A stretch of DNA of 64,000 nucleotides from Ashinkailepas kermadecensis (Eukaryota > Arthropoda > Thecostraca > Neolepadidae): the NCBI GenBank assembly GCA_034440615.1, contig JAOTOM010004311.1:89501-153500 (forward strand), read 5' to 3'. This document shows, in pieces, positions 55,771 through 64,000 of the stretch; within the stretch, counting starts at the first letter, position 1, and each line of letters opens with the position of its first letter. The notes beneath the pieces were generated by a model. The model saw nothing but the letters and a program-made list of their open reading frames with translations. It had not been told where the DNA came from and did not search any database. The position numbers and the translations under genes are program-made.

Positions 55771-57436
55771 AGGGCTTCTGAGTTGGTGGTCAGGAGCGGC
55801 GAGGGGTGGGATGGACATTTTGCCAAGTGTCCAAGTTGGCTCAAGGGGTTTATACTCGATTTGATGTAGTGTACTCCCGCAGCCCTAATTGTTGAGGATG
55901 AAAATCATTCCCATCTCGTGGAAAGAGGAGGGGTAGAGGAGGAGGAGGGAGTAGTGGAGTGGAAGAGAAAGGGAAAAAGAAGGAGGAGGGGAGGGTACCA
56001 GCCGCAGATTTTGTGGTCTGGTCAGTGAGCTGGCCAGAGGATTTATAGGTGTGCGGAAAATAGGGCCCCCGGCTTACCGTGTCCATCCATCCATGCTAGC
56101 GAGCGTAGCGAGGCCAGGGGTGTTTCGAGTGTACGATTCTTCCTTCCGCAGTCGGTCTTCTCTTGGGCTGTGATGTCTGTTCTCTTAGGGCGTTTGTGTT
56201 GGTGCGCCGAGATGATTAAGGATGTGATCCCAACTGGTGTTTTCAGCCAGAACTGCGAGGTTATGGTGGAGTAACCAATACGAACCATGGCGCGGTTCAA
56301 CGGGTCGTGTTTTTGAATAATGTGGATGAATATCACATTGAATGGCGAAGTCTTCCAAAGATGTTGGCGCTACACCATGCAAGTTCTTCCCGACAACTAG
56401 GAAACGATGGTTTTCGGATTTCCGAAGGCTGGAATAGCGCTGTCGTTGTCTATGGAAAGTGCCGGGGTATGAAGTATTGGGTGTATTAGAGTGCCGTGAA
56501 CCTCGCCTATTACACACCCCACCGTGGCTGTGGTCTGCCCGCCACCACGCGGCGTTTTTGCGCCATTTCGCAGTGGACGCCGGTTTTTGCGGCGATGTGG
56601 CGCGACAGTTTTCCGCAGCGACAAAATTCGGTGCAGATCTCGGCCGCCATGCGCCGCACCGCGCCACATTCGCAGCGGCCGCGTGCGGCGCCACGTATGC
56701 CGAGCTATTACAGCCGGCCGTGGCGCATTGTTTCCGTTGGCTGCGCCGCCGCCCGCCGGGCAGGACCGAGGCGGGGGTCGCAGCCGGCGACTCTGCGCAG
56801 TGGAGGATCCCCGGGAGGCGAGCCGGCCGCGCGGCGCCAATGTCCGACGCCCACCGCCGCGCCCGCCGGCGATCCGGTAATGGCACCTGTGAGGGCGCCG
56901 TGCCGCCTTTTTGCCGAGTTTAATTTGAAGTGGCCGGGCCGCCGGCACCGCGGTTGGTTCCCGACGGGCGGCCTGCGCGAGGTGTGAGGCCCGCCTGACC
57001 GTCGCGGTCACGTACGTGCAGTGTGGCGACCCTCCCGCGCCCGCGATTCCACCACAACACGGACAATACGTAGTGGGTCAAGTACGGCGACAAGTGGCGG
57101 ACGAAATCGCTGGAGATGAAGTTGTGGAAGAAGCTTTTGAATAGGTGGAGCTGTGTATTTAGCCAGCTAATTGTTATGCGTCATTCATTTACATCTTCAT
57201 TCCAAAGGTATCCTCATTATTCATGTATAATGTAGGCGCTGCTTTGCAGACAAGGTGGAAGGGGAACGGATTGCTCGTGGCCGCATTATTTGGGCACTTT
57301 GGCTGCGGTGGGTTGTGGCAGACATAGATGAGTTCGCTTCAAATGCGGAAGATTTCCGGCAAAGTTCCTGTTGCTAACTCCAAAGTCGTGCTGCCAAACG
57401 AAAGGTTGTCTCAGAGTGGAATACACAGGGTAAGCG
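55771..57436. other. Unique sequence, CpG-rich in 56520-57000
   Basis: The CpG-rich block has several overlapping frames on both strands (up to 233 codons) and no recognised domain; overlapping open frames are expected in such GC-rich DNA. Confidence 0.4.
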
Positions 57437-58058
57437 TGATGTTGCCACTGCAGCAGCTGGTGTTGCCTGACACGTGGCGGCAGTTGATGTTTCAGTGGTA
57501 GAAACTGGTGCTGCCTTGATGTTTCAGTGGTAGAAGCTGGGCCGCACTGGCGACAGTTGATGTTGGGGGTAGCTGGTGTTGCCTGCCACGTGGCGACAGT
57601 TGATGTTGAGTGGTGCGCTGGTGTTGCCTGCCACGTGGCGACGTTGATGTTGCTGCGGCGCATGGTGTTGCCTGACACGTGGGAGTTGGTTGCAGTGGTA
57701 GCGGCTGGTGTTGCCTGACACGTGGCGACAGTTGATGTTGCAGCGGCAGTAGCTGGTGTTGCCTGCCACGTGGCGACAGTTGATGTTGCAGTGGTAGCAG
57801 CTGGTGTTGCCTGCCACGTGGCGACAGTTGATGTTGCTGCGGCAGCAGCTGGTGTTGCCTGACACGTGGCGACAGTTGATGTTGCAGTGGTAGCGGCTGG
57901 TGTTGCCTGACACGTGGCGACAGTTGATGTTGCTGCGGCAGCAGCTGGTGTTGCCTGACACGTGGCGACAGTTGATGTTGCTGCGGCAGCAGCTGGTGTT
58001 GCCTGACACGTGGCGACAGTTGATGTTGCAGTGGTAGCAGCTGGTGTTGCCTAACACG
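57437..58058. repeat. Minisatellite, 48-bp unit x~13, with CACGTG
   Basis: The unit has GCTGGTGTTGCCTGACACGT, GGCGACAGTTGATGTTGC and AGTGGTA. The period is exactly 48 in the right half; the left half is shortened and diverged. Every unit has CACGTGGC. Confidence 0.94.
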
Positions 58059-58206
58059 TGCGATACCGCATTCTACAGCCATTGGTCTCGTTCTACGTGA
58101 CGAAGTGTCGCTTGACGTAGTGTGACGCGGTCCCCACATTGCTGCCAGATCACATCGGCACATTGTGAATGCACGACCAGCTCAAAGCGGCCACCGTGGA
58201 GGCGGG

Positions 58207-58376
58207 TGATACTTTGGCTCTTTTACGACGCATTCGACTGCTGGGTCAAACGGCGTCGCCAGCCTCCCACGTCGGTTGGTCGCCGGTGCACTCGGAAATC
58301 CTCCGGTTGTGCGATCCGAGCCCACGATCTTGCGATCAAGAGTCCAACTCACTCCTGACTGAGCTGCCGCGGCACC
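58207..58376 (-). mobile_element. SINE with tRNA-Lys-like head, full length
   Basis: Perfect 13-bp TSD, CCGTGGAGGCGGG, at 58194-58206 and 58377-58389. On the minus strand the head reads CAGCTCAGTC, ACTCTTGATCGCAAGATCG and GTGGGCTCGG, like tRNA-Lys(CTT). The body GTGGGAGGCTGGCGACGCC and the end GTCGAATGCGTCGTAAAAG match the shared SINE body. Confidence 0.9.
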
Positions 58377-58389
58377 CCGTGGAGGCGGG

Positions 58390-58985
58390 CTGCCGACTAA
58401 ACGGTCTCCGTTTACCCGCGAGACGACGCTGCGGGCGCTGTGAAAGCGTCGCGCCGGCGGGGGTCCGACGCGGTCGCTCTGTCGCGGCGGTCGGCCGGCC
58501 GAAGACAAAAGCGCCGCGCCGCGCCGGTGAAGACAAACGGTGGCGCGCATTCGCCGCCGTTTGCCGTCGCCGAGTCGTAATTGCCGCCCGCCGCGAGTCG
58601 GTCGTCTGGGGCTGAATCTGCCGCGCCGCCGCCGCCGCCGCCGCCGCCGCCGTCGTCTCTCCGGGTCGGCGGCAGTATCGCGTTACGGCGGCGTTTTGAA
58701 TTTTGAATAGTTCGCGGGGCACGCGCCGGCCGTCGCCAGCTGATTGCCTCCGCGGCGCGGCTGTCGGTCTGAGGTGAAGACGTCGGCCGCGCTCCACGCG
58801 CTAATGGGTGTTTTCCCCGGTGATTTGCTGTCTGTGCGCCCGTCTGCGGCGGGCTCTCCCAGGGGACGGTGGGGTCGTGCGTCCCCAGATGGCGGAGTTG
58901 TGGAGGAAGTGTAGCTGTCTGCGATGATTTGCATTTACAGACGCACTGCCGACACAGTATTTGCTTAAGCTGGTCTTCATTCCCC
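58390..58985. other. CpG-rich unique block with (CCG)n
   Basis: A CCG run at about 58620-58653 lies in very GC-rich DNA. GCGCTAATGGGTG is near 58797. No gene recognised. Confidence 0.45.
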
Positions 58986-58992
58986 CATGGGA

Positions 58993-59048
58993 GCGCTATA
59001 TGATCAACATGGTCCATGCGTCCTGAAGCCCAAATAGCTAACTAACTA
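58993..59048 (+). mobile_element. Family B element
   Basis: GAGCGCTATATGATC, GGTCCATGCGTCCTGAAGCC and the tail AAATAGCTAACTAACTAG. Flanks TCCCCCATGG and TCCCCTCATGG suggest an imperfect TSD. Confidence 0.8.
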
Positions 59049-59110
59049 GCATCCCCTCATGGTAATCATAATGCATATGGATTATGATCCAACCATCATA
59101 ATCATTGATC

Positions 59111-59151
59111 CGCGAATGATCAATTCTGGTCGAAGCGCCCTAAAGCCCAAA
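59111..59151 (+). mobile_element. Family B element, 41 bp
   Basis: Perfect 12-bp TSD, TAATCATTGATC, at 59099-59110 and 59152-59163. Body GGTCGAAGCGCCCTAAAGCC then CAAA. Confidence 0.9.
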
Positions 59152-59598
59152 TAATCATTGATCAAAATCCGATGATTTTTTTTCTTCAAAGCTGGGTGTC
59201 GAAATTGGGTACGATTTGTGTTTCGACCCGATCCCTTGGAGCATCCCCTTAAAGATGGTCGACTGACTCCGCCTCTTCCGCGCGGCCGTCCATTGGGCCG
59301 GCGGTGCGGCGGTGGCCGATCTGGACAGCACGTGCGGCCGTCTGGTGTCGACGCGCGCCCACGGCGCCGGCGCAGGTGGGCCGACTCGGTGCCGCGTCAC
59401 GCGGCGGATTTGCCTAATGAAACGGCACGTGTCCGGCCGGAAGCGGCGCGTTCCGGTGTGAAGAGCGTGCCACCCCTTCCGGCCAGACGGGCCGCGACGG
59501 CGCTAATCGATCCGAGCGGCGCCCGTGCGCCGTTTCGCCGGTGTTGACGGGTGAAACGTCGCCGGCGCCCCGGGTCCCGTGTCGCCGTGTCACCGTCG

Positions 59599-59710
59599 CG
59601 AATGATCAAAAGTGGTCGAAGCGTCCTAAAACCCTTGGGCGCTACATGACCGATGTAGTCGATGCGCCCTAAAGCCCTAATAACTAACTAACGTCCTAAA
59701 ACCCCCTGTC
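59599..59710 (+). mobile_element. Older family B element interrupted by a second one
   Basis: The outer copy starts GCGAATGATC and reads GGTCGAAGCGTCCTAAAACC. It is split at that point by the inner copy at 59635-59691. Confidence 0.8.
59635..59691 (+). mobile_element. Family B element inside another B element, 57 bp
   Basis: Perfect 13-bp TSD, CGTCCTAAAACCC, at 59622-59634 and 59692-59704. The duplicated target is the 3' part of the host B element. The copy has the full hairpin GGGCGC ... GCGCCC and the inner pairing CTACAT ... ATGTAG. Confidence 0.93.
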
Positions 59711-59782
59711 GCCATATTTTCAGGGTTTTTTTTTCAAGCCACAACCGTCTCCCTAATGACCCTCATGAGTTGGGCTGCCTGC

Positions 59783-59990
59783 TGAATTTCCCTGTTGTTA
59801 TTGGAGTTTCGGGGAGCATCGACTGCGTGAATTTCCCCCGTTGGTTCGTTATTGGAGTTTCGGGGAGCATCGACTGCGTGAATGTCCCCGTTGGTTAGTT
59901 ATTGGAGTTTCGGGGAGCATCCACTGCGTGAATTTCCCCGTTGGTTAGTTATTGGAGTTTCGGGGAGCATCGACTGCGTGAATTTCCCTG
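59783..59990 (-). repeat. 50-bp array made from a family B element plus its TSD, 4 units
   Basis: CGGGGAGCAT recurs at 59810, 59861, 59911 and 59961. The outer borders carry the same 12 bases, TGAATTTCCCTG, at 59783-59794 and 59979-59990. Inside the array GAATTTCCCCG separates every unit. Each unit is therefore a 38-base B element (TTATTGGAGTTTCGGGGAGC, ATCGACTGCG) followed by one copy of the TSD. Confidence 0.9.
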
Positions 59991-60129
59991 GTGCAGCCCT
60001 TGGAAAAAGGAGGCGGAGGGGGTACGCCGTGAATTTCAGGGTCGCCAGGGCTTTTTAGAAGACATTCCAGAAAAGTAAGCGCAGTTATGGCGGATAATGC
60101 GTGCAAAATACATGATCCACAACCATGCT

Positions 60130-60182
60130 CAGCCGATCATTTTCGGTCGATGTGCCCTAAAACCCAAATAACCAACCAATCC
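60130..60182 (+). mobile_element. Family B fragment
   Basis: GGTCGATGTGCCCTAAAACC then CAAATAACCAACCAATCC. No clear TSD. Confidence 0.75.
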
Positions 60183-61372
60183 CACCGTTTTCATCAAGCG
60201 GTGTCACTGCCGTCGCAACGGCATCTTTCCCAACCGACCTCCGCCGCGGCTTGTGTGGTGTACCGGCGTGACGGCAGCAGGCCGGGCCGGGCCGGGCCGG
60301 GCCGCCGGGTGACGGAGCTGTGGCCGTCCGTCGCGCGGCGCGGCGGCGCGCCACAATGGCAGCGGCGCGCCACAATGGCAGCGGAGCGCCGCCTTTTCGG
60401 CGCGCCAGAAGGCTCTGCTGTGGTTGGCCGCCGCCGCCGCCGTGGCGCAATGGACGCAATGGACGCAATGGCGCAATGGACGCAATGGCGCAATGGACGC
60501 AATGGCGCAATGGACGCAATGGCGCAGTGGACGGCGGCGAATGGCGCAGTGGACGGCGGCTGACCTTCATGACCTTTGTGACTTTTGCGACCTGTACATC
60601 GAGAGCGGCGCCGCTCCCCGCTATCGTCGCGATCGCCGCGACGGTCACATAGCGCGTCGGCCTCATTCCGCTTCGGGTGGCGTTCTGTACTGGATGGAAG
60701 TGGCGTTGTGCAACCACCGGCGCTGTCCTTTCGTGTGCCTCTTCGGTGTGTTGTCACCATTCTCGGTGGTTTTGGTACGTTCGGCACTCGTCGTATATTC
60801 GGTGTTCCCTAGTTTCGGTTCCGTCCCCGGTTTATGCACCGTAGGTACAGGAACACGATATATAGCGTGAAGGAATGCGAGAATGCGAAGAGGCTTGTGA
60901 GCCAACGCATGCCTTCTAGGAACGCCGAGTCATACTGAATGAAATCGTAGTGTTATACAGTTCATTTGATGCCAGGATATCGGAAGTGTACAATTATTTC
61001 TGAGAAGGTGATGCATGCGTGGGGAATTAAGGTGGGAATGTTATCAATAATGGATATAATTATACAAGCTCTGGTTTGCTGAGCACTAGGATCCTGTGCT
61101 TACGTCATGCATGCTGATTTCTGCACCTTATAATGGCCTGCCTGATCAGGTGTGGCAGGGAAGGTTCATTATTGTGGCGCGGCAGAAAGCTGGGTAAGAT
61201 CCGGTGTTGTGTTCTCTAGGTGAACCAATCAGAACGGTTGTAGGGGAATTGTTGGTGGTTTGAAATCACTGCACATGTGCCATTTTTTTGGGTGTGGAGT
61301 GGGAAATTAGTTGTGAAACTGAGAGGTCAGAGTAGAAAATCATTCCTTGCCGGGAGCAGAGAATGATTCCTT
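60183..61372. other. Unique sequence with one short array
   Basis: GC-rich start with GGCGCGCCACAATGGCAGC duplicated near 60347 and 60364, a 9-bp array at 60440-60560, then AT-richer unique DNA. No gene recognised. Confidence 0.4.
60440..60560. repeat. GCAATGGAC / GCGCAATGG short tandem repeats
   Basis: Nine- and 15-base units mix (CGCAATGGACGCAATGGCG), ending in GCAGTGGACGGCGGC twice. Confidence 0.93.
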
Positions 61373-61386
61373 GCCGACTGGTCGGT

Positions 61387-61550
61387 TGGTTGGTTATTAG
61401 TTTTACGACACGTCGACCGTTGAGTCATATAGCGTCGCCAATCTCTCACGCCGATTGGTCGCGGGCGAAGAGTAGCGACAGGTGAGATTCGAACCCACAA
61501 TCTTTCGATTGCGAGACGAGCATCTTACCCCTAGACCACTCGTCCCCTCC
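61387..61550 (-). mobile_element. SINE family A
   Basis: Full-length minus-strand copy with a perfect 14-bp TSD, GCCGACTGGTCGGT, at 61373-61386 and 61551-61564. Confidence 0.95.
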
Positions 61551-61564
61551 GCCGACTGGTCGGT

Positions 61565-61660
61565 GATCTGCGTCGGCGACCAATCTGCGTGAGAGGTTTG
61601 CGACACTATGTGAGTAAGGCAGTCGACGCGTCCTGAAGCCAATGACACCAATCAACCAAC
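61565..61660 (+). mobile_element. Headless SINE body remnant
   Basis: GGCGACCAATCTGCGTGAGA, GGTTTGCGACACTATGTGAG and CAGTCGACGCGTCCTGAAGC reproduce the SINE body and tail without a tRNA head. The younger SINE at 61387 inserted directly beside it in the opposite orientation. Confidence 0.75.
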
Positions 61661-61782
61661 AAGTAATAGCAGGTAGGCTAATAGTGCTTACGCCTTGCGG
61701 TCGTAAGCCGCCTGCGGTGGTTTACGCCCGCCAAATCGGTGTGTTGAACCGTTTCCTGTATTGGTTCGGCAGAACTGGCGTA

Positions 61783-61783
<1 letters not shown>

Positions 61784-61852
<69 letters not shown>
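61784..61852. repeat. (TA)n microsatellite x~32 with ATACATGCA flank
   Basis: About 65 bases of alternating TA followed by CATACATGTGCATGCATAC. Its Tyr-Ile frames are artefacts. Confidence 0.98.
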
Positions 61853-61854
<2 letters not shown>

Positions 61855-61909
61855 CATGTGCATGCATACATACATATATAATACATACACACGCCACACA
61901 CCATCAACA

Positions 61910-62108
61910 ACAGTGGACTGAGTCGACTGGTGCATGACCGTCCAGCCTGCCATCATCACTTACGGCAGCGGGCTGAGTCGACTGGGCAGTTAGTATCGGG
62001 ACATTGTCTGCCACATGACCGCCCAGCCTGCCATCATCACCAACAGCAGCGGGCTGAGTCGACTGGGCAGTTAGTATCGGGACATTGTCTGCCACATGAC
62101 TGTCCGGC
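61910..62108. repeat. 81-bp tandem repeat x~2.4
   Basis: CATCATCAC recurs at 61951 and 62032. The units share GCGGGCTGAGTCGACTGGGC and AGTTAGTATCGGGACATTGT. Confidence 0.9.
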
Positions 62109-62764
62109 CTGTCTCACCACTGACTGGTCGGCCGGCTACCGGTTTTCACTCGCGTCGCATGCCTTCACTGATTGGCCGATGGCAGTGAACCCTGGTCGGC
62201 CTTCCGCACTGATTGATCGGAGTCCGCCGACTCTGCCGAGCTCGGTTTCATTTGAGGGTGAAACTCACGGTACTTGTTGGAAGTCGAGACTGGTTTTTCT
62301 GTTGCTTATCTACCCGTTGTGGACGTAAACCGTTCCGGCCGATGTTTTTGGCGTTGCCTTTCTAGCATTTGAAATCGAAGTGAAACGAGAGTAAAAGTTG
62401 AATGTACTTTCGTAATCGATGAATTGCATGGTGTCATATCATAAAGTATGCGATCTGTTAGCGTGGAATCTGTAGACGTGTAGCTACCACCAGTTGGTGT
62501 AGTGTAGTGGTTGGTGTAGTGTAGTGTTGGTGTAGTGTCCACATGATTAACTCAAACTGCATTTGCTATTGTCGGGTAGTATATGATAGTATGTTATGCA
62601 ATGTGATGGGGAATAGAGGGCAGTATGTTATTTTCGAATATGAAGTTGGGACTTGTACAGAAACATCTTCATTTCGAACACTACAACCGGATATTTCGGT
62701 TGGTTCTCGGCAGCACTTGCCGAGAGTCTGGACACTCTAACTCGCTTAACCAGTCGAATGCCCG
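62109..62764. other. Unique sequence with a GTAGTG tract
   Basis: TGGTGTAGTGTAGTGGTTGG repeats loosely at 62495-62540. No gene recognised. Confidence 0.4.
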
Positions 62765-62985
62765 GAAAAGGGTTATGTAATGCGTTGAAAATGGGTATAT
62801 AGTGATTTGAATAGGGACATATAATGCGTTGAAAAGGGGTATTAAATGCGTTGAATAGTGTGGTGAATAGAGGTATTATATTGCGTTGTAAAGGGGTATA
62901 AAGTGCGTTGAAAATGGATATGTTGTGCGTTGAAAAGGGGTATATAGTGCGTTGAATAGGGGTATGCAATGCGTTAAAAATCCCA
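62765..62985. repeat. 20-22 bp GGGGTATATAGTGCGTTGAA array x~9-10
   Basis: Units of GCGTTGAAAAGGGGTATATA vary in the TATATAGT/TATTAAAT/TATGTTGT portion. AT-rich, unlike most arrays here. Confidence 0.92.
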
Positions 62986-63324
62986 AGGTGTTTTCGCATA
63001 GATGAAGGCGATGGTTTCACCCATGAATCTACTTCCTGAAGCGAGTGGCGGCTGGGAGCATGACAGAGGCGTCGTCTGCAGCCCTGGACGCCGTACCTCC
63101 GCCGCCGTTGCGACCGCTCGGTAGATCACACGGCGGCTCTGCGTCCTTGGCCGCCGCCGAGGGGTGTGCTGAGGGGTGTGCTGTGGCCGCCGTCCTGCGG
63201 CGGCCGCCCCGCCCACGGTGCGGCACTGATTGGAGGGCGGCCGGCGCGTGGTGTACCGGTCGCCCGCGATGCCGCCGATCGTGCCGCCGATTTCGCCGGC
63301 GTCCGGCGGCGCGAGCGGACGGCG

Positions 63325-63455
63325 CCTGTCTGCGTGAGACGTCCCTGTCTGGGTGAGACGTCCCTGTCGGGGTGTAGCATCGCTGTCGGGGAGTGACATC
63401 CCTGTCGGGGTGGGACGTTCCAGTCGGGGCGTGACGTCCCTGTCAGGATGTGTCC
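63325..63455. repeat. 18-bp GACGTCCCTGTCGGGGTG repeat x~6-7
   Basis: Units differ by short changes (GAGACGTCCCTGTCTGGGT, GTGACATCCCTGTCGGGGT, GGGACGTTCCAGTCGGGGC). Confidence 0.92.
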
Positions 63456-63801
63456 GTCAGCCTCGTCGGCTGTCGGCTAGTCACGTGGGTGGCTCGTGGG
63501 GAGGGGAGATGGTGAATTGGTGGCGGCTCGGGACAATTTCCGCATGGGATTGCTGGTGGGCCGGCAAAACTGGCCAACAGGATGCGGTCTGTGGTGCATG
63601 CTTGCTGTGGTGTGTGGGTAATACTGGGAGAACTGGCCCCGTCAAGTGTGTTGGATGGAACACAAACGTCTCGGCCGTCAAGTGCCAAGTGCCAAGTGCC
63701 AATCCGTGCCAAGTGCCGATCCATGCCCTTCTAAGGACAAGCATCGCACGACCAGCAGGTCAGGTCAGGGAGGAACGACAGGTCGGAGTGTAGTGTTGCA
63801 G
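63456..63801. other. Unique sequence, AAGTGCC words
   Basis: GTGCCAAGTGCCAAGTGCC lies near 63680-63715. No gene recognised. Confidence 0.45.
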
Positions 63802-63811
63802 CTGAGACGAA

Positions 63812-63984
63812 CGGGGACGAGTGGTCTAGGGGTAAGATGCTCGTCTCACAATCGAAAGATCGTGGGTTCGAGTCTCACCTGTCGCTACTCTTTGCCCGCG
63901 ACCAATCGGCGTGAGAGATTGGCGACGCTACATGACTCAACGGTCGACGTGTCGTGCAACCAATAACCAACCATAACCAACCAA
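63812..63984 (+). mobile_element. SINE family A
   Basis: Full-length plus-strand copy with a 10-bp TSD, CTGAGACGAA, at 63802-63811 and 63985-63994. The tail CCAATAACCAACC is followed by CATAACCAACCAA, a slightly expanded end. Confidence 0.94.
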
Positions 63985-64000
63985 CTGAGACGAATGCTGA

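Noticed and set aside
56397..57011. Arg/Pro/Ala-rich frames in the CpG-rich block
   Set aside because: Several overlapping frames are open on both strands, as expected in GC-rich DNA with few stop codons.

Overview
This window looks like gene-free, repeat-dense nuclear DNA from a eukaryote, most likely an invertebrate animal. No bacterial, phage or organelle gene organisation is visible. The evidence is tRNA-derived SINEs, a 5'-truncated non-LTR (LINE) retrotransposon carrying an RNase H domain, hAT-type nonautonomous DNA transposons with 8-bp target-site duplications (TSDs), homopolymer runs, and several dozen minisatellites. The species cannot be told from what I can see. I find no intact protein-coding gene and no functional tRNA or rRNA gene. 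Nearly every long open frame lies inside a tandem array or crosses a transposon, so I do not call those frames genes.

Interspersed elements form one linked system. Nine full copies of a roughly 160-bp SINE (family A, tRNA-Val(CAC)-like head) are bounded by 10-16 bp TSDs, most of them exact. Other SINEs carry different heads (tRNA-Lys(CTT)-like at 19384 and 58207, tRNA-Ala-like at 22722, tRNA-Met-like at 14705) on the same central body. The decayed LINE at 28674-29346 ends in a short hairpin-bearing tail. About twenty more copies of that tail (family B) are scattered through the window, often only 56-59 bp long and with their own TSDs. The SINE A 3' end is homologous to this tail, so the LINE is the probable source of the retrotransposition machinery. 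Three related hAT-like MITEs lie at 25371, 37721 and 51840.

Tandem arrays fill most of the remainder. Examples are 29 bp x14 (1029), 24 bp x~21 (6074), a 55-bp higher-order unit (7170), 45 bp (16125), 78 bp x17 (19341-20890), 63 bp (23284), 40 bp (27300), 42 bp (30868), 102 bp (32500), 30 bp (36018), a GGGTC pentamer x~29 (41841), 12 bp x~21 (47961), 27 bp x16 (49743), 33 bp and 71 bp (53307-54850) and 48 bp (57437). Most units are unrelated to each other.

The informative parts are the interactions between repeat types. There is a SINE inside a LINE tail inside a minisatellite (16790-17200), a SINE splitting one unit of the 78-bp array (19384), a LINE tail inside a LINE tail (59599-59710), and a 50-bp array at 59783-59990 whose unit equals one inserted LINE tail plus its TSD. 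Unique stretches between repeats are GC-rich or mixed and show no recognisable coding homology. Introns or intergenic DNA of a repeat-rich genome would explain them.
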